Shown: positions 1 to 7,626, numbered from the stretch's first letter. The stretch is 15,090 nucleotides of DNA from Candidatus Hermodarchaeota archaeon (GCA_016840595.1 JAEOSA010000027.1:1-15090), one strand, 5' to 3'. Made by a program: numbers and translations. Notes: generated by a model from the letters alone, not told the origin.

Positions 1-124
1 AGTCGTGAGTTGCGGCGATGAATCCTGAAAATAAATCGGGGTTGAAGGAGAACCCGGGTACTGTGATGTGGGAGAGGAGGAGTCCACTGTTAGCATCGAT
101 GAGCCAGATTCCATAAAGAACCAT
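1..124 (-). CDS. Unrecognised protein, N-terminal fragment (possibly longin/roadblock-like), cut by left edge
   Basis: Forty-one codons are visible from an ATG at 124, running off the left edge. An AGGAG site lies about 9 bases upstream and an in-frame stop lies further upstream, so the start is well supported. The protein begins with a short hydrophobic strand and turn (YGIWLIDANSGLLL), then a second hydrophobic stretch. This strand-turn-strand beginning ('x-x-D-x-x-S-G-L-L') resembles the opening of small longin/roadblock-type domains that are abundant in Asgard archaea, where such proteins often accompany small GTPases. That assignment is inference from pattern only, because most of the protein is missing. 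It lies 190 bases downstream of the glycosylase gene on the same strand, so it may have its own promoter. Confidence 0.6.
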   Translation of the reverse strand, partial: MVLYGIWLIDANSGLLLSHITVPGFSFNPDLFSGFIAATHD

Positions 125-314
125 GTGGGTTTTACTCCTCGCTCTTTGATTTCATCACTTAGATGACGTGTGTCTATTCGTTCCCAGTATTTACGAAAAA
201 ACGGATGAAGCCGCAATCATTCGTTCTTCCGCAATTCAGCCTGCCCGAACATCCCTTATATTCATGTCCGTTACCCAGAAATTTTCAGTCGAAAATTCAA
301 ATTCGCGTAACAGT

Positions 315-1127
315 CTATTTTTGACATTCCCTGCAGAAATTGGCTATACGTACCCCCGATTTGACTGAAGAAATAATCGTCCCACAATTCGGACAGGACT
401 CACTGCCCTTCCCGTGAACTTGATGGAAGTCACGGATTTCAAATTGGAGTGTGTCACCAGCCCTTGTAGAGATGGTGGTAATTGCATTCTGAAGGACTGA
501 TTTTGTGGCAAAAAACAGGGCTTCGATTTCAGAATCCGTGAGAGTTGACCGTTTTCGGAAAGGCAAAAGATGAGCTGCGAAAAGGATTTCATCAGCGTAC
601 GCGTTCCCGAGTCCTGCAATAAACCGTTGGTTTACTAAGACGTGCTTTATGACTGCCTGAAACTTCTGAATTCGTAGACGAAACACCTCTAGTGTTAGGT
701 TGGGGTCTAAGGCATCAGGACCTTGCTCATCAAAGTTGGGAATAAGGGAAGTGGATTCATCTTTTAAGAGCAGATAGAGTTTCCCCATATTCTTAGCATC
801 ATGGTAACGGAAATCCATGCCATTATCTAGCTGGAACCGGAAACCTAGTTTCTTTTGTTTGGGATCTGATGGTGATTGGAGACGAAGTCGACCGGCAAGC
901 ATGAAATTGATGTACAAGTGTGCAGGTGGTTCGAAATGGAAGATAAGGAATTTACCAACACGAGAAAATTCTTTGAAAGAACGGTTCTGGAGTTCACTTG
1001 TAAATACTTCAGCTGTAGGTCGTCGAAGGAGCACGGGGCTGCCAATTTCAACATCTACGATAGTGCGACCAGTTAAAGTGCGGTTTAGGACATTCTTTGC
1101 AACTTCAAGGTCGGGTAATTCTGGCAC
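315..1127 (-). CDS. mutM: Fpg/MutM-family formamidopyrimidine (8-oxoguanine) DNA glycosylase/AP lyase
   Basis: Base-excision repair enzyme that removes oxidised purines and nicks the abasic site. The 270-residue length is standard. The N-terminus is PELPDLE, giving the catalytic Pro (residue 2, mature Pro1) and Glu3. Lys59 in RVGKFLIF matches the conserved phosphate-contacting lysine, and Met76 the DNA-intercalating methionine. The helix-two-turn-helix signature GLGNAYADEILF is at 172-183. The C-terminal zinc finger has Cys245, Cys248, Cys265 and Cys268, with Arg260 in the hairpin. The usual D-x-R-R-F-G segment is replaced by D-A-K-N-M-G (110-115), so the arginine and phenylalanine that probe the opposite base are not conserved. 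The start is GTG, with GGAG 4 bases upstream. It lies 37 bases after the membrane protease gene, probably in the same transcript. A Nei-like specificity cannot be excluded. Confidence 0.92.
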   Translation of the reverse strand: MPELPDLEVAKNVLNRTLTGRTIVDVEIGSPVLLRRPTAEVFTSELQNRSFKEFSRVGKFLIFHFEPPAHLYINFMLAGRLRLQSPSDPKQKKLGFRFQLDNGMDFRYHDAKNMGKLYLLLKDESTSLIPNFDEQGPDALDPNLTLEVFRLRIQKFQAVIKHVLVNQRFIAGLGNAYADEILFAAHLLPFRKRSTLTDSEIEALFFATKSVLQNAITTISTRAGDTLQFEIRDFHQVHGKGSESCPNCGTIISSVKSGVRIANFCRECQK

Positions 1128-1164
1128 GGTGCTCCGCTCGCAGGCTTTCCCTGCACTTCCACTC

Positions 1165-1953
1165 TTATGTTAGTTCCGTATCCGGTTTGGGTTCCAGTTT
1201 GGGTGGACCACCTTCCCGTTTCAAGAGATAGTAGGCAAGAACAACGAAGAGGATAGCGAAAACTGCAAAGAGACCTTCAACGAGTATTAGGGCAATTGTT
1301 GAGGGTAGAAATGGATAGAAAATGAACTGCAGAAGTATTAGGGGAATGAAGTCAAAGAGAAAATGTGCGAGAATAGCCACACCAGCAAAGAGGAACCGGT
1401 GATGCCAAACAGCAAGAGCGACGAGGATCGTAGCAGACACATGGAAGATAATGGCGATGTTCCGTTCAACTGCACCAGTCATAAAATTCCAGATTAGAAC
1501 TGATTCCGGAGGAAGGGTGACAATGGTTATCAACCATTCGTAGAGAAATCCGTAAAGCAGTACAGTAAGCACATACATGAGAAGAGCTTCACACAGTCCC
1601 CAGCCCAAACCAAAACTGAGAGCATGTTTTACGGTGTCAATAAATCGTGGGGCTTTTTTGAGAAAGCCATATTTGATCCCTTCCTCGAATAGCCCCGCCA
1701 TGAGTGCACCAAGGAAAATCATAATGGCAGCAAAAGCAACGTAGAATGCTGGAGGGATGGTTAATGCCCAGAATTCGAGGGCTACAAGAATCGGTGTACG
1801 TGCAAGTAGGGCGATAAGCCAAAAACAACCTCCAATGATGGCCGAAAGCCACATACGCCCTTTTAATCGGGCAATGTAAAGAAAAATTATGAAGGCAGGT
1901 AGAATTGCGATTAGGCTTCCACCGATTGATGCCAGGATGAGAATTAGACTCAT
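1165..1953 (-). CDS. YhfC-family putative intramembrane metalloprotease (multi-pass membrane protein)
   Basis: Very hydrophobic 262-residue protein with about seven or eight membrane segments and a short charged, proline-rich cytoplasmic tail. The ordered motifs fit the YhfC family (PF10086), relatives of the CPBP/PrsW glutamate intramembrane proteases: a Glu-Glu pair in GLFEEGIKY (90-91), GLGWGLCEAL with Glu122, ERNIAIIFH with Glu163 and His171, and AHFLFDF with His197 and Asp201. These are the expected metal-site or catalytic residues. The substrate is unknown. I chose ATG 1953 over ATG 1971: it is preceded by AGGTG at 5-base spacing, and a TATA-like box near 1985-1992 would start transcription downstream of 1971. 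The gene is divergent from the adenosylhomocysteinase gene and leads into the glycosylase gene. Membership of the wider CPBP/PrsW group is the main alternative. Confidence 0.78.
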   Translation of the reverse strand: MSLILILASIGGSLIAILPAFIIFLYIARLKGRMWLSAIIGGCFWLIALLARTPILVALEFWALTIPPAFYVAFAAIMIFLGALMAGLFEEGIKYGFLKKAPRFIDTVKHALSFGLGWGLCEALLMYVLTVLLYGFLYEWLITIVTLPPESVLIWNFMTGAVERNIAIIFHVSATILVALAVWHHRFLFAGVAILAHFLFDFIPLILLQFIFYPFLPSTIALILVEGLFAVFAILFVVLAYYLLKREGGPPKLEPKPDTELT

Positions 1954-1984
1954 TTGAACACCTGGGGTCATACTAGATATGTTG

Positions 1985-2055
1985 TAATAAATAGATAGGG
2001 CTTGTTCTGGGATTCATCTAATTACTACTCTAAAAAGTGGTGAAATCCTTAAAGG
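1985..2055. promoter_or_regulatory. Divergent promoter region between protease and adenosylhomocysteinase genes
   Basis: This AT-rich spacer carries an archaeal TATA-like element for each direction. The minus-strand one is ATTTATTA (1985-1992), about 36 bases before ATG 1953. The plus-strand one is CCTTAAAGG (2047-2055), about 41 bases before ATG 2092. Both would give leaders of only 10-14 bases that just include the ribosome-binding site. This was read by eye without mapped transcript starts. Confidence 0.4.
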
Positions 2056-2091
2056 AAAGATGGTAGCATTGACAGAGATAGGTGTTCAAAA

Positions 2092-3348
2092 ATGGCTGAC
2101 TATAAGGTTCGGGATCTTGCCCTAGCAGAACAGGGACGCAAAAAAATCGATTGGGCAGAATCCCAGATGCCCGTGTTAATGGGTATTCGGAAGAAACATT
2201 CAAAATCCAAACCCCTCGAAGGCATGCGTATCGCAGGCTGTTTACATGTTACAAAAGAAACCGCTGTACTGGTTGAAACCTTTGTAGCAGCAGGTGCTGA
2301 AGTATCATGGAGTGGCTGCAACCCCCTATCCACTCAGGATGACGTAGCAGCCGCATTAGTCGCTAACAATATTTCTGTCTATGCTTGGTACAACCTCAAT
2401 AAAGACGAATATTATTGGTGCATCGACCAGACCCTCAAGATTAATCCCCAACTCACTTTAGACGATGGAGCAGATCTCATTTTCACGGTGCACACAAAGC
2501 AGCCGAATCTAGCGAAGAAAGTCCTTGGTGCCTCTGAGGAAACCACCACAGGTGTACATCGTCTACGAGCTATGGCTGCTGACGGGAAACTCATGTACCC
2601 TGTCATTGCTGCGAACGATTCTGTAACCAAACGAGAGATGGATAACATCTTTGGCACCGGTCAATCTGCATTGGATGGTGTGTTACGAGCAACCAACATT
2701 CTGTTTGCCGGAAGCACGGTCGTTGTCGGAGGATTTGGTCATTGTGGCAGAGGAATCGCCCAACGCGCACGCGGTATGGGTGCCGATGTCATCGTCACTG
2801 AAGTCGATTACCTACAAGCCCTAAAAGCCCGAATGGAAGGTTATCGCGTCATGCCCATGATCGATGCAGCACCTCTCGGGGATGTCTTCATCACCTCGAC
2901 GGGAATGCGCGATGTCATCACCAAGGAACACTTTGACGTGATGAAGGATCGGGCAATTCTTGCTAACGCCGGTCACTTTAACGTAGAAGTGAATGCCGAA
3001 AAATTAGCAAAAATGGCAAAGAAAGAGCGAATGATTCGCAAAAATAACCGGGAATTCATTATGAAAGATGGTCGCCGTCTCTATCTACTGGGCGAAGGAC
3101 GACTGGTAAACCTCGCAGCCGCCGAAGGTCATCCATCCTCTGTAATGGATCTCTCCTTCTCAAACCAATTCCATGCGATGTTATACTTGAAGAACCACAG
3201 CAAAGAACTCGAAAACCAAGTGTACGTACTCCCACGCGAAATCGATGAAACCATCGCCCGATTGAAACTCGAAACAATGGGGATTACCATCGATAAGCTC
3301 ACCCCTGAACAAGAACGCTACCACCTGGATTATGCCGAAGGCACCTAG
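2092..3348 (+). CDS. ahcY: Adenosylhomocysteinase (S-adenosyl-L-homocysteine hydrolase)
   Basis: NAD-dependent cytoplasmic enzyme that splits S-adenosylhomocysteine to homocysteine and adenosine, relieving product inhibition of methyltransferases. The 418-residue protein carries family landmarks in order: an N-terminal RDLALAEQGR helix, EETTTGVHRL (149-158), NDSVTK with the catalytic Lys180, DNIFGTGQS (184-192), the Rossmann loop GGFGHCG (213-219), TEVD (236-239), NAGHFNVE (292-299) and HPSSVMDLSFSNQ (347-359). It ends in YHLDYAEGT, without the KPxxYRY tail of bacterial and eukaryotic enzymes, as in the short archaeal/thermophile form. The usual Asn in S-T-G-N is Met here (271-272 region). 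Some archaeal homologues prefer S-inosylhomocysteine, which cannot be judged from sequence. ATG 2092 has AGGTG upstream at good spacing. The creatininase-family gene follows after 83 bases. Confidence 0.96.
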   Translation: MADYKVRDLALAEQGRKKIDWAESQMPVLMGIRKKHSKSKPLEGMRIAGCLHVTKETAVLVETFVAAGAEVSWSGCNPLSTQDDVAAALVANNISVYAWYNLNKDEYYWCIDQTLKINPQLTLDDGADLIFTVHTKQPNLAKKVLGASEETTTGVHRLRAMAADGKLMYPVIAANDSVTKREMDNIFGTGQSALDGVLRATNILFAGSTVVVGGFGHCGRGIAQRARGMGADVIVTEVDYLQALKARMEGYRVMPMIDAAPLGDVFITSTGMRDVITKEHFDVMKDRAILANAGHFNVEVNAEKLAKMAKKERMIRKNNREFIMKDGRRLYLLGEGRLVNLAAAEGHPSSVMDLSFSNQFHAMLYLKNHSKELENQVYVLPREIDETIARLKLETMGITIDKLTPEQERYHLDYAEGT

Positions 3349-3431
3349 CCTGTAAAATCTGCCCATTCCGAGAACTTTTCAACCAGTTCAGGTAGTCTAA
3401 TCCGTCAACCCTAATTGCAGGTGGATTTGGA

Positions 3432-4211
3432 TTGCCAGAAATAAAACCCTACATACTCGGTAAGCTGACATGGGAAGAATCCAAGGCGCTATTCAAAGAA
3501 ACAGACATCGCCATCATCCCCGTCGGCTCCCAAGAACAACACGGTCCAGCCCTTCCCCTTGATAACGACTCCTTCCAAGCTCAAGAGTTTGCCTACCTCG
3601 TTGCGGACCGGTTATGGCCCAAGATAAAGACAGCCGTAACTCCACTCATCTCTTATGGCGTGTCCCCACATCACATGCCTTTCTCAGGCACCATCACATT
3701 GCGCCATGAAACTTTCATTGATCTCATTGTCGACCTGGGGAAAAGCCTCGCCAAACATGGCGCGAAGAAAATCATCGTGATGAACAGCCATGGTGGAAAC
3801 ACCGCAGCCCTATCCATAGCTCTCCGAAAACTCTACGAAGAGGAAGGACTCTGGTGTGTTGGAATAGAATGGTGGAAAATCACCGCAGATGTAGTCAAGG
3901 AGACATTTGAACCGCCGCATTTCCATGCCGATGAAATGGAAACCTCCGTTGCCTGGGCCCTCGGTCAACGGGTCCTCGAGGACAAACGCATTGATGAACC
4001 CGGACGAGAACCGATTCCCGGTTTCACGAAAGCCACCATGTTCCCACCCCAACCGAACATCATGCCAGTATGGGACACCACTGACTTTACCGACTCGGGA
4101 ACGATTGGCTACGGTACCCGAGCTGACCCGAAGAAAGGCCAAAAAGTAGTAACCGAAGCAGTAAATCGCATGGTGGCTTTTATTAAAAAGGTCGCCGCAT
4201 TAGACCAGTAA
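3432..4211 (+). CDS. Creatininase-family metal-dependent amidohydrolase
   Basis: The 259-residue protein shows the complete creatininase-family pattern: GSQEQHGPALPLDND with metal-ligand candidates Glu35, His37 and Asp46, then NSHGGN with His120, and HADEMETS with Glu168. These form the two-metal site that hydrolyses amide-type bonds. Family members include creatinine amidohydrolase, the mycofactocin protease MftE and the archaeal ArfB deformylase of the riboflavin/F420 pathway. The asparagine after H-G-G is shared with the MftE/ArfB side, so an ArfB-like or peptide-cleaving role is more likely than creatinine breakdown, but the substrate is not determined. The start is TTG 3432, supported by AGGTGG 7 bases upstream. 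It probably shares a transcript with the adenosylhomocysteinase gene, and both show strong use of C-ending codons. No mycofactocin genes are seen nearby. Confidence 0.88.
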   Translation: MPEIKPYILGKLTWEESKALFKETDIAIIPVGSQEQHGPALPLDNDSFQAQEFAYLVADRLWPKIKTAVTPLISYGVSPHHMPFSGTITLRHETFIDLIVDLGKSLAKHGAKKIIVMNSHGGNTAALSIALRKLYEEEGLWCVGIEWWKITADVVKETFEPPHFHADEMETSVAWALGQRVLEDKRIDEPGREPIPGFTKATMFPPQPNIMPVWDTTDFTDSGTIGYGTRADPKKGQKVVTEAVNRMVAFIKKVAALDQ

Positions 4212-4217
4212 TTACAT

Positions 4218-4706
4218 TTAGATAATTTCTTGCATGTCTGCCGTGGTTGGAGATTTTTCAGCTCTGACTCCCCAGATTCCGGCAAGTAAGCCTAAGAAGG
4301 GAGTAAGAAAGGTAGTGACTAGAAAGAGTGTGTTAAAAGCAAACAAAATCGAAATTGCCATACCAACAAACCCCACGAGGAAACCAACTATTGAAATGAC
4401 AAGAATGAGTGCCCCTCCAGCCCGTCGATTGATGAAGTAGATGATTCCTGCTCCAATTAAAAGGATAACACTGAATGCTGCATACCAAATGATTAATCCA
4501 GAGAGCATACCTACCATCATCAGTAGAAACATGCCCATGTAAGGATCAAAACCGAAAGTAGGCCCTTGAACACTCATCTCTACAAGTTGATAGATTTGAA
4601 AGACATTGAAAAGACAGGTCAATAATACGAGGGCAGGTTCTCGAATCGGTCGATCTGGATTGCCTTTGACGAGTTCGCTAACGGGTGTGGTTTTTTCGGA
4701 GAACAC
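4218..4706 (-). CDS. Unrecognised multi-pass membrane protein (about 162 aa)
   Basis: No family was recognised. The protein has a charged N-terminal cytoplasmic segment of about 25 residues, then four or five hydrophobic segments (about 25-43, 57-90 as one or two passes, 98-117 and 122-145), with basic Asn-Arg-Arg between them and a polar tail. Asian-style catalytic motifs are absent: there are no paired His, Cys or acidic residues inside the membrane segments, so a scaffold, sensor or channel-like role is as likely as enzymatic activity. GTG 4706 is chosen because GGAGG lies 8 bases upstream; a TTG at 4721 would start inside that site. It is convergent with the creatininase-family gene (6-base gap) and divergent from the ABC permease gene, with which it may share control. 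Confidence 0.72.
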   Translation of the reverse strand: MFSEKTTPVSELVKGNPDRPIREPALVLLTCLFNVFQIYQLVEMSVQGPTFGFDPYMGMFLLMMVGMLSGLIIWYAAFSVILLIGAGIIYFINRRAGGALILVISIVGFLVGFVGMAISILFAFNTLFLVTTFLTPFLGLLAGIWGVRAEKSPTTADMQEII

Positions 4707-4714
4707 AATTTCCG

Positions 4715-4719
4715 CCTCC
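4715..4719 (-). promoter_or_regulatory. Ribosome-binding site GGAGG deciding the start of the 4218-4706 membrane protein
   Basis: GGAGG on the minus strand sits 8 bases before GTG 4706. It would overlap the first codons if the protein began at TTG 4721, so it argues for the GTG. Confidence 0.6.
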
Positions 4720-4765
4720 AACTTAAATTTGTAATTGGACCTCTCTGGTTGGAAAAGATTACCTG

Positions 4766-4785
4766 AACCTTAAAGCTTTTAGGTT
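4766..4785. repeat. Near-perfect 20-bp palindrome just before the ABC permease start
   Basis: The sequence pairs with its own reverse complement at 18 of 20 positions (outer arms AACCT and AGGTT, centre AAAGCTTT). It lies 2 bases before ATG 4788 and includes a TATA-like TTAAA. It could be an operator, a TATA box in a symmetric context, or a hairpin that hides the start. Confidence 0.6.
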
Positions 4786-4787
4786 CT

Positions 4788-7619
4788 ATGCACAAGGGAG
4801 TCGATGAGCAGGGATTTGGTGTGTATCGATACGCTGTCAGACGAACAACGCGGAACAAGAAACTTATTTTTGCCATACTTGTGGGCGTTATGATAGCGAC
4901 AACACTATTTGCTGCCTCAAATATCGGCGCTAATTCAATGATGGGCGCAATGCTCTTCGACATTCTTGACTCAGTTGCCACTGATATGATTTGGGACACG
5001 TATGACTGGGGAGATATACCGAATAGTTCAGATTTCTTTGCAATGCGTCAGGAAATCGAGAGTATCCAAGGTGTAACTAGTGCTGAACTCTTAAGCAGAC
5101 ATCAAAATGTGACTTACTATGATGATGACGAGCAATATCAATTCACCATTGGCATTCAAAATAACTCAACACTCTATGATGGTATCTTACCTATCTCGGG
5201 GAATATGAGCCTTGGAGCCAATCAAACGCTTATAACAACGAGTTCTTCCCAAATTTCAGATTATCCCATTGGGAGTAATTATTCTATTGAGGTTTATATT
5301 TGGACAGAAGTTGGTGAACCCATTCTCTATAATTTAACCCTTGAGGTTATTGGACATGTAGAACTTACAAGTCAAGTCCGGGATATTTTTCTTGTAGGAA
5401 CCTGGTTCCCCTTTTGGGGGTTTGAATATGAGAGTTGGTTAGAACAACATGTAACCTTTTTCATTGTTAATCTGAACTCAACCTTTCTACCAATCTATGA
5501 TTATGCTAGATCTAACCCAGATTCGCATTATGTTAACCTCGTAACACATTTCAACATCTGGATTGATCAGGCTACCTTCATTAATCCGTATAATATTCAA
5601 TCATCGACACAAGAACTACTACAACTAGGTTATCAGATTCAAAATTCATTAATCGCCTTAGGATACGAAGGATACCTTCAGAATACAATTGCCATGTCGC
5701 TTCAATCATTTGTGAGCATTTCAGAGGGCTTTCGGGGGGTGTTTCTGCAAGTGTCTATTCCTGTTTTCTTTATTGCCTTGTATATGGGTATTACACTAAA
5801 TGATGTCTCGTATTCGATAAGGCGTCGTGAAGTCGGACTCTTACTCACAAAGGGTGTGACACGCAGCACCATTACGAGTCTGTTTGTTTGGGAGGCTCTA
5901 CTCGTGGGGCTTCTCGCAAGTGTCTTAGGAATTTTACTTGCTATCTTTCTTATTCCATTCTTTATCTCTACAGTAACATGGGTTGCAATCGTCACCACGG
6001 GTCTTGGTGTCGACACGATTTTTTTGACCATTATGTTTGGCGTTATTCTAGCAATTATTGCCTCGTATTTGCCTGCCCGTAAGGCATCGAAAATCCCTAC
6101 CACCGAAGCTATTCGGGAATACACATTGGTAGGAGAATCCATGGAATATCGAAAAATGTTGGCATGGACAGCGTTAATTTTGGGAAGCTATAAGCTCGTT
6201 ATCTGGCTTTTAGGCATTAGCGTCCAAGAAGTTGTTCTTCAGCTCATCTTCACAAATCCGATACTAGGCTCACTGGCAGCCTATTGGTTAATCTTTGACT
6301 CGATAATTTCTTTCTGGGCTCCACTTCTTTTCCTGTGGGGACTCACTACTATAATTGTAAAAGGCTGGAAAGGTTTCTATCAGTATTCCCAAAGCTTCAT
6401 CAGTCGCATCCTAGGTGAGCTAGGTGGTCTTGCATCTCATAACATTCGTCGGAGACCTGGTCGAACAGCAGCGATCATCTTCATTACTGCACTTTTACTG
6501 GGCTATAGTGTACAAACAGTTGGAATACTAGGAAGTAGCCAAGACCTTGCTGTAAGAAGAGCCTTCACCTCAGTGGGTGCTGACTTGAATGTTTTGGTGA
6601 GTTATCCGGAGAACATCTCGGATTTAATCCCCACAATAAGAGCACTTGATGGCGTCCGCGGAGCCACAGGAGAACTCACGTTTAGGGTTGAATCGACTGC
6701 ATTTTCTATTGGTGTCCGGGCGATTAATGTGAGTGAATGGTTGAGTGTGGCATATTGGGAACCTGGCTGGATTTCTGGGATTCCTCCCCTCTCTGCCTTC
6801 GAATTACTTGGGGAAGAGAATATGACCATCATTTTAGAAAAGAAGCATGCATTCTATTATGGTTTAGATATCGCTGACCAAATTGTAGTACAATTCTCAT
6901 TGATGGGATCCTATCATCCACTTTCGATCGTGGGATTTATGGGTCCAGACCCTGAATTGTATCAGGATCCATGGGGAGGAAGCGCATGGTTAGCTGAAGA
7001 TACGTGGTCTTACGTCCCTATGGAATTGGTTGAAGAATTCTCGAACGAAACTGACCCTACGGGCCATATCTTGGTGGCTCTGGACTCACCGAGTTACAAT
7101 GCAGAAGTAATCCAAGCTATTGAAGCCTTAGATGATGTTCTGAATGTAGATTCAGCGATAACTGATATTGAGGAGTATAATACTAATGTTTTACTCAGCT
7201 CCACAACGAATATGATGCAGATGGGCGTGATTTTCGCACTCTTACTGGCATCTGTGGGTACCTTCGTTATCATCTATTTGACTCTCCGAGAACGTCGCAC
7301 AACCACCGCCCTGATGAGTGCACGGGGCACGACATACTCTCAGACCGTAATAATATTAATGGCAGAAATTCTGACGATAATGGTGTTTGCCATCGTCATT
7401 GGATATGCTGTGGGATTAATTATCTACTATGGATTGGTCAGCGGTGGAACAACTTCATTTGAACCACCACTCTTATCTTACCATTTCTTAGCACCCTCAT
7501 TTTTAGGCATGTTTCTGCTCCAGACGGGTCTTATCACTGGTATGTTATTGCTAGCTACGCTTATTCCGATTCTCATTGAGGCACGTGTTGCCCGTTATGA
7601 TCTATCAGTGTTGAGGTGA
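4788..7619 (+). CDS. FtsX-type ABC transporter permease with two large ectodomains
   Basis: The 943-residue membrane protein is built from two FtsX-type halves. TM1 is at about 27-45, followed by an ectodomain of roughly 270 residues. A first FtsX block of three segments (about 320-427) carries the cytoplasmic SIRRREVGLLLTKG loop. Two middle segments (about 455-524) and one at 555-580 precede a second ectodomain of roughly 225 residues. The last FtsX block (about 808-943) repeats the loop as RERRTTTALMSARG. This ten-segment layout matches MacB/LolC-E-like permeases, which use ATP hydrolysis to move or extract envelope substrates mechanically rather than by classical import. Thirteen N-x-S/T sequons all fall in the two ectodomains. 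Its ATPase follows after 7 bases. The start is uncertain: ATG 4788 has little ribosome-binding site, while GTG 4821 has AGGGA 6 bases upstream and would begin MYRYAVRR. The substrate is unknown. Confidence 0.93.
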   Translation: MHKGVDEQGFGVYRYAVRRTTRNKKLIFAILVGVMIATTLFAASNIGANSMMGAMLFDILDSVATDMIWDTYDWGDIPNSSDFFAMRQEIESIQGVTSAELLSRHQNVTYYDDDEQYQFTIGIQNNSTLYDGILPISGNMSLGANQTLITTSSSQISDYPIGSNYSIEVYIWTEVGEPILYNLTLEVIGHVELTSQVRDIFLVGTWFPFWGFEYESWLEQHVTFFIVNLNSTFLPIYDYARSNPDSHYVNLVTHFNIWIDQATFINPYNIQSSTQELLQLGYQIQNSLIALGYEGYLQNTIAMSLQSFVSISEGFRGVFLQVSIPVFFIALYMGITLNDVSYSIRRREVGLLLTKGVTRSTITSLFVWEALLVGLLASVLGILLAIFLIPFFISTVTWVAIVTTGLGVDTIFLTIMFGVILAIIASYLPARKASKIPTTEAIREYTLVGESMEYRKMLAWTALILGSYKLVIWLLGISVQEVVLQLIFTNPILGSLAAYWLIFDSIISFWAPLLFLWGLTTIIVKGWKGFYQYSQSFISRILGELGGLASHNIRRRPGRTAAIIFITALLLGYSVQTVGILGSSQDLAVRRAFTSVGADLNVLVSYPENISDLIPTIRALDGVRGATGELTFRVESTAFSIGVRAINVSEWLSVAYWEPGWISGIPPLSAFELLGEENMTIILEKKHAFYYGLDIADQIVVQFSLMGSYHPLSIVGFMGPDPELYQDPWGGSAWLAEDTWSYVPMELVEEFSNETDPTGHILVALDSPSYNAEVIQAIEALDDVLNVDSAITDIEEYNTNVLLSSTTNMMQMGVIFALLLASVGTFVIIYLTLRERRTTTALMSARGTTYSQTVIILMAEILTIMVFAIVIGYAVGLIIYYGLVSGGTTSFEPPLLSYHFLAPSFLGMFLLQTGLITGMLLLATLIPILIEARVARYDLSVLR
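7612..7617 (+). promoter_or_regulatory. Ribosome-binding site GAGGTG embedded in the end of the permease gene
   Basis: GAGGTG covers the last codons and part of the stop of the permease and sits about 9 bases before ATG 7627. It indicates coupled translation of permease and ATPase. Confidence 0.6.
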
Positions 7620-7626
7620 AAAGGAA

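Noticed and set aside
125..314. Possible decayed gene on the minus strand in the spacer after the glycosylase gene
   Set aside because: One frame reads for about 30 codons and looks protein-like beyond its stop, but it has several in-frame stops and no start. The stretch is better called non-coding; nothing else is seen in it.
168..368. Plus-strand frame of 66 codons near the left end
   Set aside because: It overlaps the end of the DNA glycosylase gene on the other strand, has no ribosome-binding site and no recognisable family features.
4715..4721. TTG 4721 as start of the small membrane protein
   Set aside because: The ribosome-binding site GGAGG would lie inside the coding region; GTG 4706 is properly spaced from it.
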